Assembly (NCBI RefSeq): GCF_005876955.1
Contig: NZ_SSCL01000002.1
Coordinates: forward strand, 248,001-312,000
DNA from: Sinomonas gamaensis
GTDB taxonomy: Bacteria > Actinomycetota > Actinomycetes > Actinomycetales > Micrococcaceae
DNA length: 64,000 nt
Direction of reading: 5' to 3'
How positions within the stretch are numbered: the stretch's first letter is position 1; every line of letters starts with the position of its first letter. The translations under genes and the position numbers were made by a program. Below, one piece after another: positions 27,942-37,146 of the stretch. Below the pieces are notes generated by a model. The model saw only the letters and a program-made list of their open reading frames with translations. It was not told the DNA's origin and made no database searches.

Positions 27942-28619
27942 GTGACCGACACCTCAAGCCATGCCCTCCGCTACAGCACCATCGACGGCGAGCATCGGCA
28001 CGAGCTCGAGATCAAGCGATCGAGGTTCATCGCCGTCCTGTGCCGCGCGGAGACGGAGGAGGAGGCCCGCGCCCTCGTCGCCGACCTGCGGCGAGAGTTT
28101 CACGATGCCCGGCACCACTGCAGCGCCTTTGTGCTGGGCCCGGACCGGATGATCCAGCGCAGCAGCGACGACGGAGAGCCCTCGGGGACAGCCGGCGTGC
28201 CGATGCTCGAGGCGCTCCTCAAAGGCGCGGCGGTCGACGGCGTTCCCGACCTGAGCGACACCGCGGCCGTAGTCGTGCGGTACTTCGGCGGGATCCTTCT
28301 CGGTGCCGGCGGCTTGGTGCGCGCGTACTCCGAGGCCATCTCGACGGCGCTCGCGACCGCGCGGCTGGTGAGGCGCCAGCGCTTGCGCCTCCTGCGGGTG
28401 GACACACCTCACGCCGCGGCAGGCAGACTGGAGAATGACCTCCGCGCGGCGGGCATCGCCGTTCTGGGGAGCGACTACGGACCGAGCGCCGCGAGTCTTC
28501 GCGTCGCTGTGGAGGACGACCAGGCATCTCGGAGCGCCTTCGCCGAGCGCCTCGCGAGCCTCACCGGCGGAGGGCCCGCCGCCGTCGACCTCGGCACGGC
28601 TTGGGTCGACCTCCACTAG
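27942..28619 (+). CDS. yigZ: YigZ/IMPACT family protein
   Basis: A 225-aa protein of the YigZ (UPF0029) family, cytosolic, of uncertain role in bacteria; eukaryotic IMPACT relatives act on translation control. Conserved motifs SRFIAVLCRA, HHCSAFVLG, SDDGEPSGTAGVPML and VVRYFGGILLGAGGLVRAYS are all present. The start is GTG 27942, with TACACT (27929-27934) seven bases upstream, predicting a leaderless mRNA. A long perfect inverted repeat begins two bases after the stop. Confidence 0.93.
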   Translation: MTDTSSHALRYSTIDGEHRHELEIKRSRFIAVLCRAETEEEARALVADLRREFHDARHHCSAFVLGPDRMIQRSSDDGEPSGTAGVPMLEALLKGAAVDGVPDLSDTAAVVVRYFGGILLGAGGLVRAYSEAISTALATARLVRRQRLRLLRVDTPHAAAGRLENDLRAAGIAVLGSDYGPSAASLRVAVEDDQASRSAFAERLASLTGGGPAAVDLGTAWVDLH

Positions 28620-28620
28620 C

Positions 28621-28670
28621 TTGCGCCGTCACGTCCGCAGGGTGCACGCCCTGCGGACGTGACGGCGCAA
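28621..28670 (+). terminator. perfect 22-bp inverted repeat after yigZ
   Basis: Two 22-nt arms (28621-28642 and 28649-28670) are exactly complementary around the 6-nt loop TGCACG. It begins just after the yigZ stop. The stem is far longer than a usual terminator and no T-run follows; a transcription-ending role is likely, and a mobile-repeat origin is possible. Confidence 0.75.
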
Positions 28671-28686
28671 CGGGGAGGGAAACGCA

Positions 28687-28720
28687 AAGGGCGGGCCCTG
28701 CTGTCGCAGAACCCGCCCTT
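28687..28720 (-). terminator. rpsA terminator hairpin
   Basis: A 9-bp stem AAGGGCGGG / CCCGCCCTT (28687-28695 with 28712-28720) around a 16-nt loop, 42 bp beyond the rpsA stop codon on the minus strand. Together with the yigZ inverted repeat it separates two convergent transcripts. Confidence 0.65.
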
Positions 28721-28762
28721 CGTGCGGTACTAGCCCGAGCGGCTGGAATCAGCCGCGCCGGA

Positions 28763-30226
28763 TCAGTTGCCGGTCAGCTTCTCGCGAAGAGCGGCGAGAG
28801 CCTCGTCCGAGGCGAGCGTGCCGCTCTCGGCGGCCGGAGCCTCGGAGGAGTAGCTGGTCGGGACGGACTCGCGGCCGGACGCCGCAGCGGCGTCGTCGGC
28901 GAGGTGCTGAGCGACCTGCTTCTTGTGCGCCTCCCAGCGGGCCTGGGCGTCGGCGTACTGCTGCTCCCACGCGGCGCGCTGCGCCTCGTAGCCCTCGAGC
29001 CACTCGTTCGAGATCGGGTCGAAGCCCTCGGGGTACTTGTAGTTGCCCTCTTCGTCGTACTCGGCGGCCATGCCGTAGAGCGCCGGGTCGAACTCGGTCG
29101 AGTCCGGGTCCACGCCCTCGTTGGCCTGCTTGAGCGACAGCGAGATGCGGCGACGCTCGAGGTCGATGTCGATGACCTTGACGAAGATCTCGTCGCCGAC
29201 CGAGACAACCTGCTCGGCGAGGTCGACGTGACGCTCGGCGAGCTCGGAGATGTGCACGAGGCCCTCGATGCCGTCCTCGACGCGGACGAATGCACCGAAC
29301 GGAACAAGCTTGGTGACCTTGCCGGGCACAACCTGGCCGAGCGCGTGGGTGCGCGCGAAGGTCTGCCACGGATCCTCCTGCGTCGCCTTGAGCGACAGGG
29401 AGACGCGCTCGCGCTCGAGGTCCACCTCGAGGACCTCGACCGTGACCTCCTGGCCGACCTCGACGACCTCGGACGGGTGGTCGATGTGCTTCCAGGAGAG
29501 CTCGGAAACGTGGACGAGGCCGTCGACGCCGCCGAGGTCCACGAACGCACCGAAGTTGACGATCGAGGAGACGACGCCCGTGCGGACCTGGCCCTTCTCG
29601 AGCTTGTTGAGGAACGTCGAACGGACCTCGGACTGGGTCTGCTCGAGCCATGCACGGCGGGACAGCACCACGTTGTTGCGGTTCTTGTCCAGCTCGATGA
29701 TCTTCGCCTCGAGCTTCTGGCCGATGTACGGGGCCAGATCGCGGACGCGGCGCATCTCGACGAGCGACGCCGGGAGGAAGCCACGGAGACCGATGTCGAG
29801 GATCAGGCCGCCCTTGACCACCTCGATGACGGTACCGGTAACGACGCCGTCCTCTTCCTTGATCTTCTCGATGTCGCCCCACGCACGCTCGTACTGCGCG
29901 CGCTTCTTCGACAGGATCAGGCGGCCTTCCTTGTCCTCCTTCGTGAGGACGAGGGCCTCCACCTGGTCGCCGACCGCCACGACCTCACCGGGGTCGACGT
30001 CGTGCTTGATGGAAAGCTCACGGGAGGGAATGACACCCTCGGTCTTGTACCCGATGTCGAGGAGAACCTCGTCACGGTCGACCTTGACGACAGTGCCCTC
30101 GACGAGGTCGCCGTCGTTGAAGTACTTGATAGTGGCATCGACGGCGGCGAGGAAGTCATCGGCAGAGCCAATGTCGTTGATCGCGACCTGCGGGGTGCCG
30201 GACTTCTCGGTGGAGGTGATGGTCAT
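28763..30226 (-). CDS. rpsA: 30S ribosomal protein S1
   Basis: RNA-binding ribosomal protein that helps mRNAs dock on the 30S subunit. Four S1 domains are recognisable (about residues 35-105, 120-190, 205-275 and 290-360), as in other actinobacteria, followed by an acidic, Ala/Gln-rich tail. The start MTITSTEKSGTPQVAINDIG is the usual N-terminus (487 aa); the frame open to 30286 adds an unrelated leader. GGAG lies 11 bases upstream. A sigma-70-type promoter is visible at 30346-30375, leaving an untranslated leader of about 110 nt that could carry regulation. Confidence 0.97.
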   Translation of the reverse strand: MTITSTEKSGTPQVAINDIGSADDFLAAVDATIKYFNDGDLVEGTVVKVDRDEVLLDIGYKTEGVIPSRELSIKHDVDPGEVVAVGDQVEALVLTKEDKEGRLILSKKRAQYERAWGDIEKIKEEDGVVTGTVIEVVKGGLILDIGLRGFLPASLVEMRRVRDLAPYIGQKLEAKIIELDKNRNNVVLSRRAWLEQTQSEVRSTFLNKLEKGQVRTGVVSSIVNFGAFVDLGGVDGLVHVSELSWKHIDHPSEVVEVGQEVTVEVLEVDLERERVSLSLKATQEDPWQTFARTHALGQVVPGKVTKLVPFGAFVRVEDGIEGLVHISELAERHVDLAEQVVSVGDEIFVKVIDIDLERRRISLSLKQANEGVDPDSTEFDPALYGMAAEYDEEGNYKYPEGFDPISNEWLEGYEAQRAAWEQQYADAQARWEAHKKQVAQHLADDAAAASGRESVPTSYSSEAPAAESGTLASDEALAALREKLTGN

Positions 30227-30345
30227 GTAGTAGGGGCTCCGATGTTGGATCGTTAGTCGGTCAGGCAGCCAAACCCCACGCGGCAAGGCATGGGCCAGAC
30301 ATCCTGAAAATTGGATTGGAACAGCTGCGCAGTACGCGCCCGTCC

Positions 30346-30375
30346 AGTTTAGTCTGGCGCGACAAGGCGGGTCAA
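30346..30375 (-). promoter_or_regulatory. rpsA promoter
   Basis: On the minus strand TTGACC (30370-30375) and TAAACT (30346-30351) are spaced by 18 bp, a good housekeeping sigma match. The predicted start of transcription near 30339 leaves a leader of about 113 nt before the rpsA ATG. Confidence 0.65.
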
Positions 30376-30400
30376 AGTGAGCGGCAGCGCAGAAGCAGGG

Positions 30401-31696
30401 TCAGAAATGGGTCAGGCAGTGCGCTGGGCGCTCGACCGCGAATATCCGCTCCGCGGCCAGCGCAGCGCCGGGACTGATCTCCGTCAAGCGTCCAGCCTCC
30501 CTGAGCGTCGTGGCCCGCACTCCACCCACGTACAGCGACCCCAGCTCCGCCACGTCGAGGAGCAGGTCGGGCTGCTCGCCGTCGGCCCTCGAGACGGTCG
30601 CCGCGCCGTCAGCGACCTTGAAGCGGAAGCGGCCGCCGGCGAGGCCGAGGCCGTCGGTGACCTCCAGCACGAGGGTGCCGTCAGCTCCGTACCGGCGCGC
30701 CTCCAGAGCAGCACGAACGTCGAGGACTCTCAGCCAGAGCATGTCCTGGGCTGCTTCCGCCCGAAGAGCTCTCCCGTCCTCGAGCGCCCAGGCGAGGGGG
30801 TCGTCTGCCGGCGCCTCGTGCCAGACGACGCGGCGCACGAGGTCGAGCGATCCGAGGAAGTCCCAGAGCGCGAGGTACGCTTCCGGCGTCGCGGCCACGA
30901 GATCGCGGATCTCCATCGCATGCGGCTCGTGCTCCCACCCCAGGAACGCGTACGTCACGTACCCGTCGGGCTCCCCGTCTGGACCGTAGTGCAGAGCAGC
31001 GCGGTGGGTGGCGTCGTCGCCTGCGGTTTCCCGGTCCCACTGCCCTGCAGCGGCGAGGCGGTAGCGCTCCTGGCGGTCGACCGAACCCGGCGTCGCCCGG
31101 TGCGCTCGTTCGAAGATCGTCGGGGCAAGCTCGAGCAGCGCCGACGGATCCGCCACCTCGACGTTTCCGTCGGAGGCGGCCGCGAGCCGGAAACGCGGCC
31201 CCGTGGTGACGGTGATGCGGCGCTCCGCGGTGGCCACACCGAATCCGAACCGGCGGTAGATGGATGCCTCGGATGCGGTGAGCGCAGCGACGGGTACGCC
31301 GTCGGCCTTTGCGCGCGCGAGGTCCTCCGTCATGAGCCGACGCAGGAGTCCCCTGCGGCGATGGCTCGTCCGGACGGTCACCGCGGTGACGAGGTGCGCG
31401 GGCACGAGCACCCCGTAGCCTGCGTTGAGGGTCTTGCGGAACGTCGCGAACGTGGCCACAGGCACTTCGGCGGCCGGCGCGCCCATAGGAACGGGACCGA
31501 GCTGATAGGCGCCGGTCAGCTCGCGGCCGTCCTCCACGAAGGAAGCCGCCATCTTTGCCACCGCGTCCTCGGAGCGCCGCTTGTCATAGAACCCGGCCCC
31601 CACGGCCCTGATCCAGTCGCGGGTCCGCTCATAGCCTGCTTCGCCCCGCAGGGCAGGCTCGAACCTCCGGAGCTCGTAGTCGCCGGAGCGGTCCAT
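30401..31696 (-). CDS. Eis-like GNAT N-acetyltransferase
   Basis: A 431-aa protein with the Eis architecture: an N-terminal GNAT domain (acetyl-CoA loop RTSHRRRGLLRRLM near residues 108-121, SEASIYRRFGFG), a second degenerate GNAT region, and a C-terminal sterol-carrier-like domain. Mycobacterial Eis acetylates aminoglycosides and other amines at several positions; whether this protein does is unknown. Its ATG overlaps the polA stop by one base (TGATG), so it is co-translated with polA. Confidence 0.85.
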   Translation of the reverse strand: MDRSGDYELRRFEPALRGEAGYERTRDWIRAVGAGFYDKRRSEDAVAKMAASFVEDGRELTGAYQLGPVPMGAPAAEVPVATFATFRKTLNAGYGVLVPAHLVTAVTVRTSHRRRGLLRRLMTEDLARAKADGVPVAALTASEASIYRRFGFGVATAERRITVTTGPRFRLAAASDGNVEVADPSALLELAPTIFERAHRATPGSVDRQERYRLAAAGQWDRETAGDDATHRAALHYGPDGEPDGYVTYAFLGWEHEPHAMEIRDLVAATPEAYLALWDFLGSLDLVRRVVWHEAPADDPLAWALEDGRALRAEAAQDMLWLRVLDVRAALEARRYGADGTLVLEVTDGLGLAGGRFRFKVADGAATVSRADGEQPDLLLDVAELGSLYVGGVRATTLREAGRLTEISPGAALAAERIFAVERPAHCLTHF

Positions 31697-34413
31697 CAGT
31701 GCCCCGCCTCATTCCACGTCCTCCCGAGGCCCACTTGCACATCGAGCGGCACCAAGAGCTTGGCCGCGGATCCCATCTGCTCGACGACCACGGCGCGCGC
31801 TGCCTCTTCCTCACCCGGGGCTACCTCGACGACCAGTTCATCGTGGATCTGCAGCAGGAGACGCGAGCGCAGGCCGCGCGCTTCGAGCTCGTGCTCAACC
31901 CCCAGCATGGCCAGCTTGATGATGTCCGCGGCCGAGCCCTGGATGGGCGAGTTGAGGGCAACACGCTCCGCGAGCTCGCGACGGGCGCGATCGGTGCTGT
32001 TGAGATCGGGAAGGTACCGGCGCCGGCCGAAGATGGTCGAGGTGTAGCCGTCCTTGCGCGCCTGCTCGACGACGCCGCGCAGGTAGTCGCGCACTCCACC
32101 GAAGCGGTCGAAGTAGTCCTTCATGAGCGTGCGCGCCTCGTCGACCGAGATCTCAAGCTGCTTCGAGAGGCCGAAGGACGTCAGGCCGTAGGCGAGGCCG
32201 TAGGACATCGCCTTGACCTTGGACCGCATCTCCGAGGTGACCTCGGCCGGCGGGACGTGGAAGATCCGAGAGCCCACGAAGCGGTGCAGATCCTCGCCTT
32301 CGCGGTACGCCTGGATGAGCCCGGCGTCGTTGGACAGGTGCGCCATGATGCGCATCTCGATCTGGGAGTAGTCGGCGGAGAGGAGTGACTCGTACCCCTC
32401 GCCGACCACGAACACGTCGCGGACCCGGCGGCCCTCCTCGGAGCGGATGGGGATGTTCTGGAGGTTCGGGTTGTTCGACGAGAGGCGCCCGGTCGCTGCG
32501 ATGTTCTGGGCGTAGGTCGTGTGGATCCGGGAGTCGGAGGTGACGGACTTCTTGAGCGTCTCCACCATCTGCCGCAGCTTGCTGGACTCGCGGTGGGCCA
32601 TGAGCCCCTCGAGGAACGGGTGGCCCGTCTTGTCGAGGAGGTCCTTGAGCGAAGCCGCGTCGGTCGTGTAGCCGGTCTTGATCTTCTTCGTCTTCGGGAG
32701 CCCGAGCTCCTCGAAGAGCACCGTCTGCAGCTGCTTCGGCGAGCCGAGGTTCACCTCGTGCCCGATCGCCGCGTAGGCCTTGGCCGCGGCCTCGTCGCTC
32801 GCCCGCCCGAGGTCATCCATGAGCGCGTCGATCTCCGGGGTCGACACCGCGATGCCTGCCCACTCCATGTCGAGCAGCACGCGCGCGAGCGGAAGTTCCA
32901 TGTCGCGGAGCAGCCCCGCCGCGCCGACCTCCCCGAGGCGAGGCGCGAAGTCCGCGCTCAGGGCGCGCACGACGGCGGCCTCCCGCACGAGCGCTCGGGC
33001 CGCCTCGTCGTCGTCCTCGAGGGAGAGCGCGAGCTGACCCGCCGCAGGGGCGGGGCCGAGTTGGACGTCGAGGTGGTGCTGGGCGAGGTCGGAGAGGGCG
33101 TAGCTGCGTCGATCCGGCTCGATGAGATAGCCGGAGATGGAGACGTCGTCCACGACCCCCTCGAGCTCGACGCCGAGGGCACGCAGGGCCTTCGCGGATT
33201 CCTTGTACTCGTGCAGGGCCTTGGGCACGTCCCCGTTGGCGAGCCAGGCGGCGAGGGCCTCCGGGAACACGCCGTCAAGCGGGACGAAGACAGCCTGATG
33301 GTGCGCAACGATGGCGACGGCGACCGCCTCCTGCCGCTCCCCCGCCTGCTCCGAGCGGACCGCGACGGCGAGGGGGACGCCGTCGGCCGCCTCAGTGAGG
33401 CGGCCCAGCGCGGCGGCGAGCTCGTCCGGGCTTGGCGTGACATGCTCGGGGACCTCGAAGACTTCAGCGCTGGAGGCCTCAGGCGCCGTCTGGAAGATCT
33501 CGTAGACGCGCGTCCTCAGCGTCTTGAACTCGAGTTCGTCGAAGAGCGCCTCGATCGCCGCGGGCTCCGGCTGCGGATCCGCGAGGTCGTCGAGGGTCAC
33601 GGGGAGGTCGAGGTCGGTGAGGAGCCTGTTCAGCCGCCGGTTCCGCGCGACCGACTCGAGGTTGTCCCGCAGGCTCTCCCCCGCCTTCCCCTTGATCTCG
33701 CCAGCGTGGGCGAGGACGCCCTCGAGGCCGTCGTACTGCAGGATCCATTTCGCCGCCGTCTTGGGGCCCACGCCCGGGACGCCCGGGAGGTTGTCCGCCG
33801 ATTCCCCGACGAGCGCCGCGAGATCGGGGTACAGGGCCGGCGGGACGAGGTACTTCTGCTCGATCGCCGCGGCGTCCATGCGCGGGATGTCGCTCACGCC
33901 CTTGCGCGGGTACAGGACCGCCACACGATCGTTGACCAGCTGGAAAGTGTCCCGGTCGCCGGACACCAGGAGGACTTCCATCCCCGCGGCGGCGCCCTGA
34001 GTCGCGAGCGTCGCGAGGATGTCGTCCGCCTCGTGGCCGGGCAGTTCGATCGTGCGGATCCCGAGCGTCTGCATGACCCGCTTGATGAGGTTGATCTGAC
34101 CGCGGAACTCGTTGGGGGTCTCGTTGCGCCCCGCCTTGTACTCGCTGTACTCGGCGCGCCGGTGCGTTGTCTCGTCGCTGACGTCGAAGGCGACCGCGAC
34201 GTGGGTGGGCTTCTGGTCCCGCACGAGGTTGATGAGCATCGACGTGAAGCCGTGGACAGCGTTGGTGTACTGCCCCTCGGCGTTGCGGAAACTCTCGGCA
34301 GGGAGGGCAAAGAATGCCCGGAACGCCATCGAATGCCCGTCGAGCACGAGGAGGCGTTGGCCTCCCGGGGAGTCGAGGACGACGGCGGACTCGGCTTTGC
34401 TGGTTTGGCTCAC
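31696..34413 (-). CDS. polA: DNA polymerase I
   Basis: Repair and Okazaki-fragment polymerase, 905 aa. The N-terminal 5'-nuclease domain has DGHSMAFRAFFAL and LVSGDRDTFQLV. The middle exonuclease fold lacks the expected D-x-E residues, so proofreading is probably lost, as in many actinobacteria. Polymerase motifs A (SADYSQIEMR), B (KAMSYGLAYGLTSFG) and C (LQIHDELVVEV) are intact. I choose the GTG at 34413 because TAGGCT (34421-34426) lies 7 nt upstream, giving a leaderless start; an ATG at 34434 or 34449 is the alternative. Confidence 0.95.
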   Translation of the reverse strand: MSQTSKAESAVVLDSPGGQRLLVLDGHSMAFRAFFALPAESFRNAEGQYTNAVHGFTSMLINLVRDQKPTHVAVAFDVSDETTHRRAEYSEYKAGRNETPNEFRGQINLIKRVMQTLGIRTIELPGHEADDILATLATQGAAAGMEVLLVSGDRDTFQLVNDRVAVLYPRKGVSDIPRMDAAAIEQKYLVPPALYPDLAALVGESADNLPGVPGVGPKTAAKWILQYDGLEGVLAHAGEIKGKAGESLRDNLESVARNRRLNRLLTDLDLPVTLDDLADPQPEPAAIEALFDELEFKTLRTRVYEIFQTAPEASSAEVFEVPEHVTPSPDELAAALGRLTEAADGVPLAVAVRSEQAGERQEAVAVAIVAHHQAVFVPLDGVFPEALAAWLANGDVPKALHEYKESAKALRALGVELEGVVDDVSISGYLIEPDRRSYALSDLAQHHLDVQLGPAPAAGQLALSLEDDDEAARALVREAAVVRALSADFAPRLGEVGAAGLLRDMELPLARVLLDMEWAGIAVSTPEIDALMDDLGRASDEAAAKAYAAIGHEVNLGSPKQLQTVLFEELGLPKTKKIKTGYTTDAASLKDLLDKTGHPFLEGLMAHRESSKLRQMVETLKKSVTSDSRIHTTYAQNIAATGRLSSNNPNLQNIPIRSEEGRRVRDVFVVGEGYESLLSADYSQIEMRIMAHLSNDAGLIQAYREGEDLHRFVGSRIFHVPPAEVTSEMRSKVKAMSYGLAYGLTSFGLSKQLEISVDEARTLMKDYFDRFGGVRDYLRGVVEQARKDGYTSTIFGRRRYLPDLNSTDRARRELAERVALNSPIQGSAADIIKLAMLGVEHELEARGLRSRLLLQIHDELVVEVAPGEEEAARAVVVEQMGSAAKLLVPLDVQVGLGRTWNEAGH

Positions 34414-34432
34414 GGGTGCCAGCCTAGTGGGC

Positions 34433-34891
34433 ATGAACGGGAAAGACACTCGGCGCGACTACGCGCAGGAACTCGCCGACGCCAACGTTCCCGAGCACCT
34501 CCGCGAGTGGCTTTCCGACTGGGGCGTGGGCGCCCTGGTCGCCAAGCTCGGCATCGTCTTCGAGGAGCTCACGGCGGAGCGTTCGGTGGCGACGATGCCC
34601 GTGGCGGGCAACACCCAAGTCGCCGGCATCCTGCACGGCGGGGCCAGCGCGGCCCTCGCGGAGACGCTCGGATCGTTCGCGGCAACGCTGCATGCCGGGG
34701 AAGGCCGAATCGCGATGGGCGTGGACCTCAACGCGACGCATCATCGGCCTGCGGCCTCCGGACTTGTCCGCGGCGTCTGCACGGCCCTGCAGCTCGGACG
34801 GAACCTGACCTCCCACGAGATCGTCATCAGCGATTCGGACGGCCGGCGCGTATGCACCGCCCGAATCACGAACCTCCTACGGGACCTGTAG
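34433..34891 (+). CDS. hotdog-fold thioesterase (PaaI/EntH type)
   Basis: A 152-aa acyl-CoA thioesterase-like protein. The hotdog signature GILHGGASAALAETLGSFAA and the later GVDLNATHHRPA are as in the PaaI/YdiI group, which hydrolyse aryl or acyl thioesters. It diverges from polA, the start codons being 20 bp apart. No ribosome binding site or clear -10 was identified; the ATG is chosen because homologous sequence starts near there. Substrate unknown. Confidence 0.87.
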   Translation: MNGKDTRRDYAQELADANVPEHLREWLSDWGVGALVAKLGIVFEELTAERSVATMPVAGNTQVAGILHGGASAALAETLGSFAATLHAGEGRIAMGVDLNATHHRPAASGLVRGVCTALQLGRNLTSHEIVISDSDGRRVCTARITNLLRDL

Positions 34892-34927
34892 GGCAAAGAC
34901 CGGCGTTCCTCAGGGGATCGTATTTTC

Positions 34928-35467
34928 TCAGGCGACCCTATAGTCGAGCTCGACCGTGCCTTCGCGCTGGGTGACCCCTTCGAGCCGGAAATCGCGTGGG
35001 ATGCTGAGCGCCCGTCCGCCGAAGAGGGCGACTCCGCCGCCCAGGGCCACGGGAACGAGCGTGACGATCACCCGGTCGAGGAGACCCGCGGCCAAGAACT
35101 GTCCGGCAAGATCACCGCCGCCCACAATGTAGACGTCCTTCTCCCCCGCAACGCGGCGCAGCTCCCCTGCGAATTCGCTCACATCGCCTCGTACCACCAC
35201 CACGTCGGCGCCGCTGTCCGGCGAATGCTCATGGCGGCTGAAAACCCAACAGGGAACGGAGTAGGACCACTCCCCCGGATGATGCTCCCGGATCCACTCG
35301 TAGGTTTCGCCGCCCATGACCACGCAGCCCACGCGCTCCTCGAAGGTGCGGTACGAATCCCCGAGCCCCTCGACGCCGTCGAACTTCTCAAGCCAGCCCA
35401 GTCCCCCGCCATCCTGCGCGATGTAGCCGTCGAGGCTGGCGCCCACGTAGTACACGAACTCCGACAT
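34928..35467 (-). CDS. dihydrofolate reductase / RibD C-terminal domain family protein
   Basis: A 179-aa stand-alone reductase-fold protein. The start VYYVGASLDGYIAQDGGGLG, the VMGGETYEW segment and the VYIVGGGDLAGQFL motif match the RibD-C/YwjB family, which resembles dihydrofolate reductase and binds NADPH. It is not the folate enzyme itself nor part of the rib operon. TACCCT (35475-35480) precedes the ATG by seven bases, predicting a leaderless mRNA. Convergent with the thioesterase gene. Confidence 0.87.
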   Translation of the reverse strand: MSEFVYYVGASLDGYIAQDGGGLGWLEKFDGVEGLGDSYRTFEERVGCVVMGGETYEWIREHHPGEWSYSVPCWVFSRHEHSPDSGADVVVVRGDVSEFAGELRRVAGEKDVYIVGGGDLAGQFLAAGLLDRVIVTLVPVALGGGVALFGGRALSIPRDFRLEGVTQREGTVELDYRVA

Positions 35468-35508
35468 GGGCTTCAGGGTAGACCGAACAGGGGGTTAGCG
35501 GTGGTAGC

Positions 35509-35733
35509 TCAGTGGTGGAAGTACGGCACGATCAGGTACACGCCGAACAGCACGGCGGCCCCGGACAGGGCGTAGCAGACGCGGCTCGCGACAGCCAAGG
35601 CGCTGCGGCTGCCCCGCCGCGGATCTTCGCTCTCCGCACCGAGGCGGACGCCAAGTGCGAAGAAGAGAACGATGCATCCAGCGCCGAGGACGGTCGCTAC
35701 CGCGACCACGAGGAAGGCTGCCCAGTCGATCAC
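35509..35733 (-). CDS. small membrane protein coupled to Pit
   Basis: A 74-aa protein not recognised by family. Two hydrophobic helices (about residues 4-28 and 48-70) flank a short charged loop with ESEDPRRGSRS. The GTG start overlaps the pit stop by four bases (GTGA, 35730-35733), so translation is tied to the transporter. A structural partner or modulator of Pit is a reasonable inference from this coupling, nothing more. Confidence 0.75.
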   Translation of the reverse strand: MIDWAAFLVVAVATVLGAGCIVLFFALGVRLGAESEDPRRGSRSALAVASRVCYALSGAAVLFGVYLIVPYFHH

Positions 35734-36950
35734 TGCACGTCTCCATTCGGGTTTCGGTTCGTCTTGCGCGACCGCTTGCGGGGCGGGAAGAGCACAGCCT
35801 CCCCGGCTTCCTGGACCTCGACGACGTTGGCGTGCCCGACGCGCTGGCGCCGGTTGATGACGAACATCCAGACGATGGCTGCTGCGCCGACGATGGCCAC
35901 GATGATGACGCCGACCGGCCCGAGGCCCGTGACGAGGGCAGCGACGGCGCCGACGATGGCGGCGGCCGGAAGTGTAAGGACCCACCCGAGCGCAATCCGG
36001 CCGGCGGTGCCCCAACGGATCGAGGTACCCCGCCTGCCGAGGCCGGACCCGATCACGGAACCGCTCGTGACCTGGGTCGTCGAGAGGGCGAAGCCGAGGT
36101 GCGACGAGGCGAGGATGGCGGCCGCGGTGCTCGATTCCGAGGAGAAGCCCTGCGCGGGCCGGACTTCGGTGAGGCCTGTGCCGACCGTGCGGATGATCCT
36201 CCACCCGCCTGCGTAGGTGCCAAGCCCGATGGCGGCGGCACAGGCGAGAATGACCCACCACTGGGGCGGACTGCCCGCGGGCTGAAGGCCCGACGCGATC
36301 AGCACCAGGGTGATCACGCCCATGGTCTTCTGCGCGTCATTCGTCCCGTGCGAGAGCGCAACGAGGCTCGAGGTGAAGATCTGCCCGATCCGGAACCCAG
36401 CGCGGCCCTGATGGAGCTTCTGACCGGACGCGGGATCACGCCGAGCGGTCACGCCGTACGCGATGCGCGTGCACACCCACGCAGAGATGCCCGCGATGAC
36501 GGGGGCTGCGATGGCCGGGATGATGACCTTCGACACGATGCTCGGGAAGTTCACAGAGGACACGCCGATGCCCACGATCGCTGCGCCGATGAGCCCCCCG
36601 AACAGCGCATGCGATGAGCTGGACGGCAGGCCCCGGAGCCACGTGAACATGTTCCACACGATGGCTCCGATGAGACCAGCGAAGATGATCTCCGGGGTGA
36701 TGTGGACGCCCGGGGCTCCCTCGCGGATGATGCCCCCCGAGATCGTCTTGGCCACCTCGGTCGAGAGGAACGCCCCGACCAGATTGAGCACCGCCGCGAG
36801 GGCTACGGCCTTGCGAGGCTTGATGGCGCCCGTCGCTATGGGCGTGGCCATAGCGTTGGCCGTGTCGTGGAAGCCGTTCGTGAAGTCGAAGAAGAGCGCC
36901 AGTGCGATGACGAGCGCGATTATGGCGGTGATATCCACCCGGAATCCCAT
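35730..36950 (-). CDS. pit: low-affinity inorganic phosphate transporter
   Basis: Membrane phosphate/cation symporter of the Pit family, 406 aa. The duplicated family signatures are present: DFTNGFHDTANAMAT near the N-terminus and SHGTNDAQKTMGVI in the second half, with GLPSSSSHALFGGLIGA between. About ten transmembrane helices are expected. I start at ATG 36950 (MGFRVDITAIIALV); GTG four codons on, with GGGA in front, is a close alternative, and the frame open to 37037 is unlikely. A coupled small membrane protein follows. Confidence 0.92.
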   Translation of the reverse strand: MGFRVDITAIIALVIALALFFDFTNGFHDTANAMATPIATGAIKPRKAVALAAVLNLVGAFLSTEVAKTISGGIIREGAPGVHITPEIIFAGLIGAIVWNMFTWLRGLPSSSSHALFGGLIGAAIVGIGVSSVNFPSIVSKVIIPAIAAPVIAGISAWVCTRIAYGVTARRDPASGQKLHQGRAGFRIGQIFTSSLVALSHGTNDAQKTMGVITLVLIASGLQPAGSPPQWWVILACAAAIGLGTYAGGWRIIRTVGTGLTEVRPAQGFSSESSTAAAILASSHLGFALSTTQVTSGSVIGSGLGRRGTSIRWGTAGRIALGWVLTLPAAAIVGAVAALVTGLGPVGVIIVAIVGAAAIVWMFVINRRQRVGHANVVEVQEAGEAVLFPPRKRSRKTNRNPNGDVQ

Positions 36951-37064
36951 CGAAAGTCGGGGTTGCTGTGGGCGCTCCGCGCTCCCGCTACCGAACGTCG
37001 ACGCCCAGAGGTCACCTTCCGGACGCTGCGGGTTCACCTGCGCCGAGAATTCATCCTATACCGG

Positions 37065-37146
37065 TGCCCGAGGAGGGACTCGAACCCTCACACCTTTCGA
37101 TACCGCATTTTGAGTGCGGCGCGTCTGCCGATTCCGCCACTCGGGC
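37065..37146 (-). tRNA. tRNA-Leu (anticodon CAA)
   Basis: Acceptor arms GCCCGAG and CTCGGGC pair fully, the T-loop reads GGTTCGAGTCC, and the anticodon stem CCGCA/TGCGG closes the loop CTCAAAA, giving anticodon CAA for UUG codons. A long variable arm fits leucine. The 3' CCA is not fully encoded. Confidence 0.95.

Noticed and set aside
33300-33520. Broken polA exonuclease domain as a sign of gene decay
   Set aside because: Loss of the proofreading residues is usual for many bacterial DNA polymerase I proteins, including those of actinobacteria; the nuclease and polymerase domains are intact.
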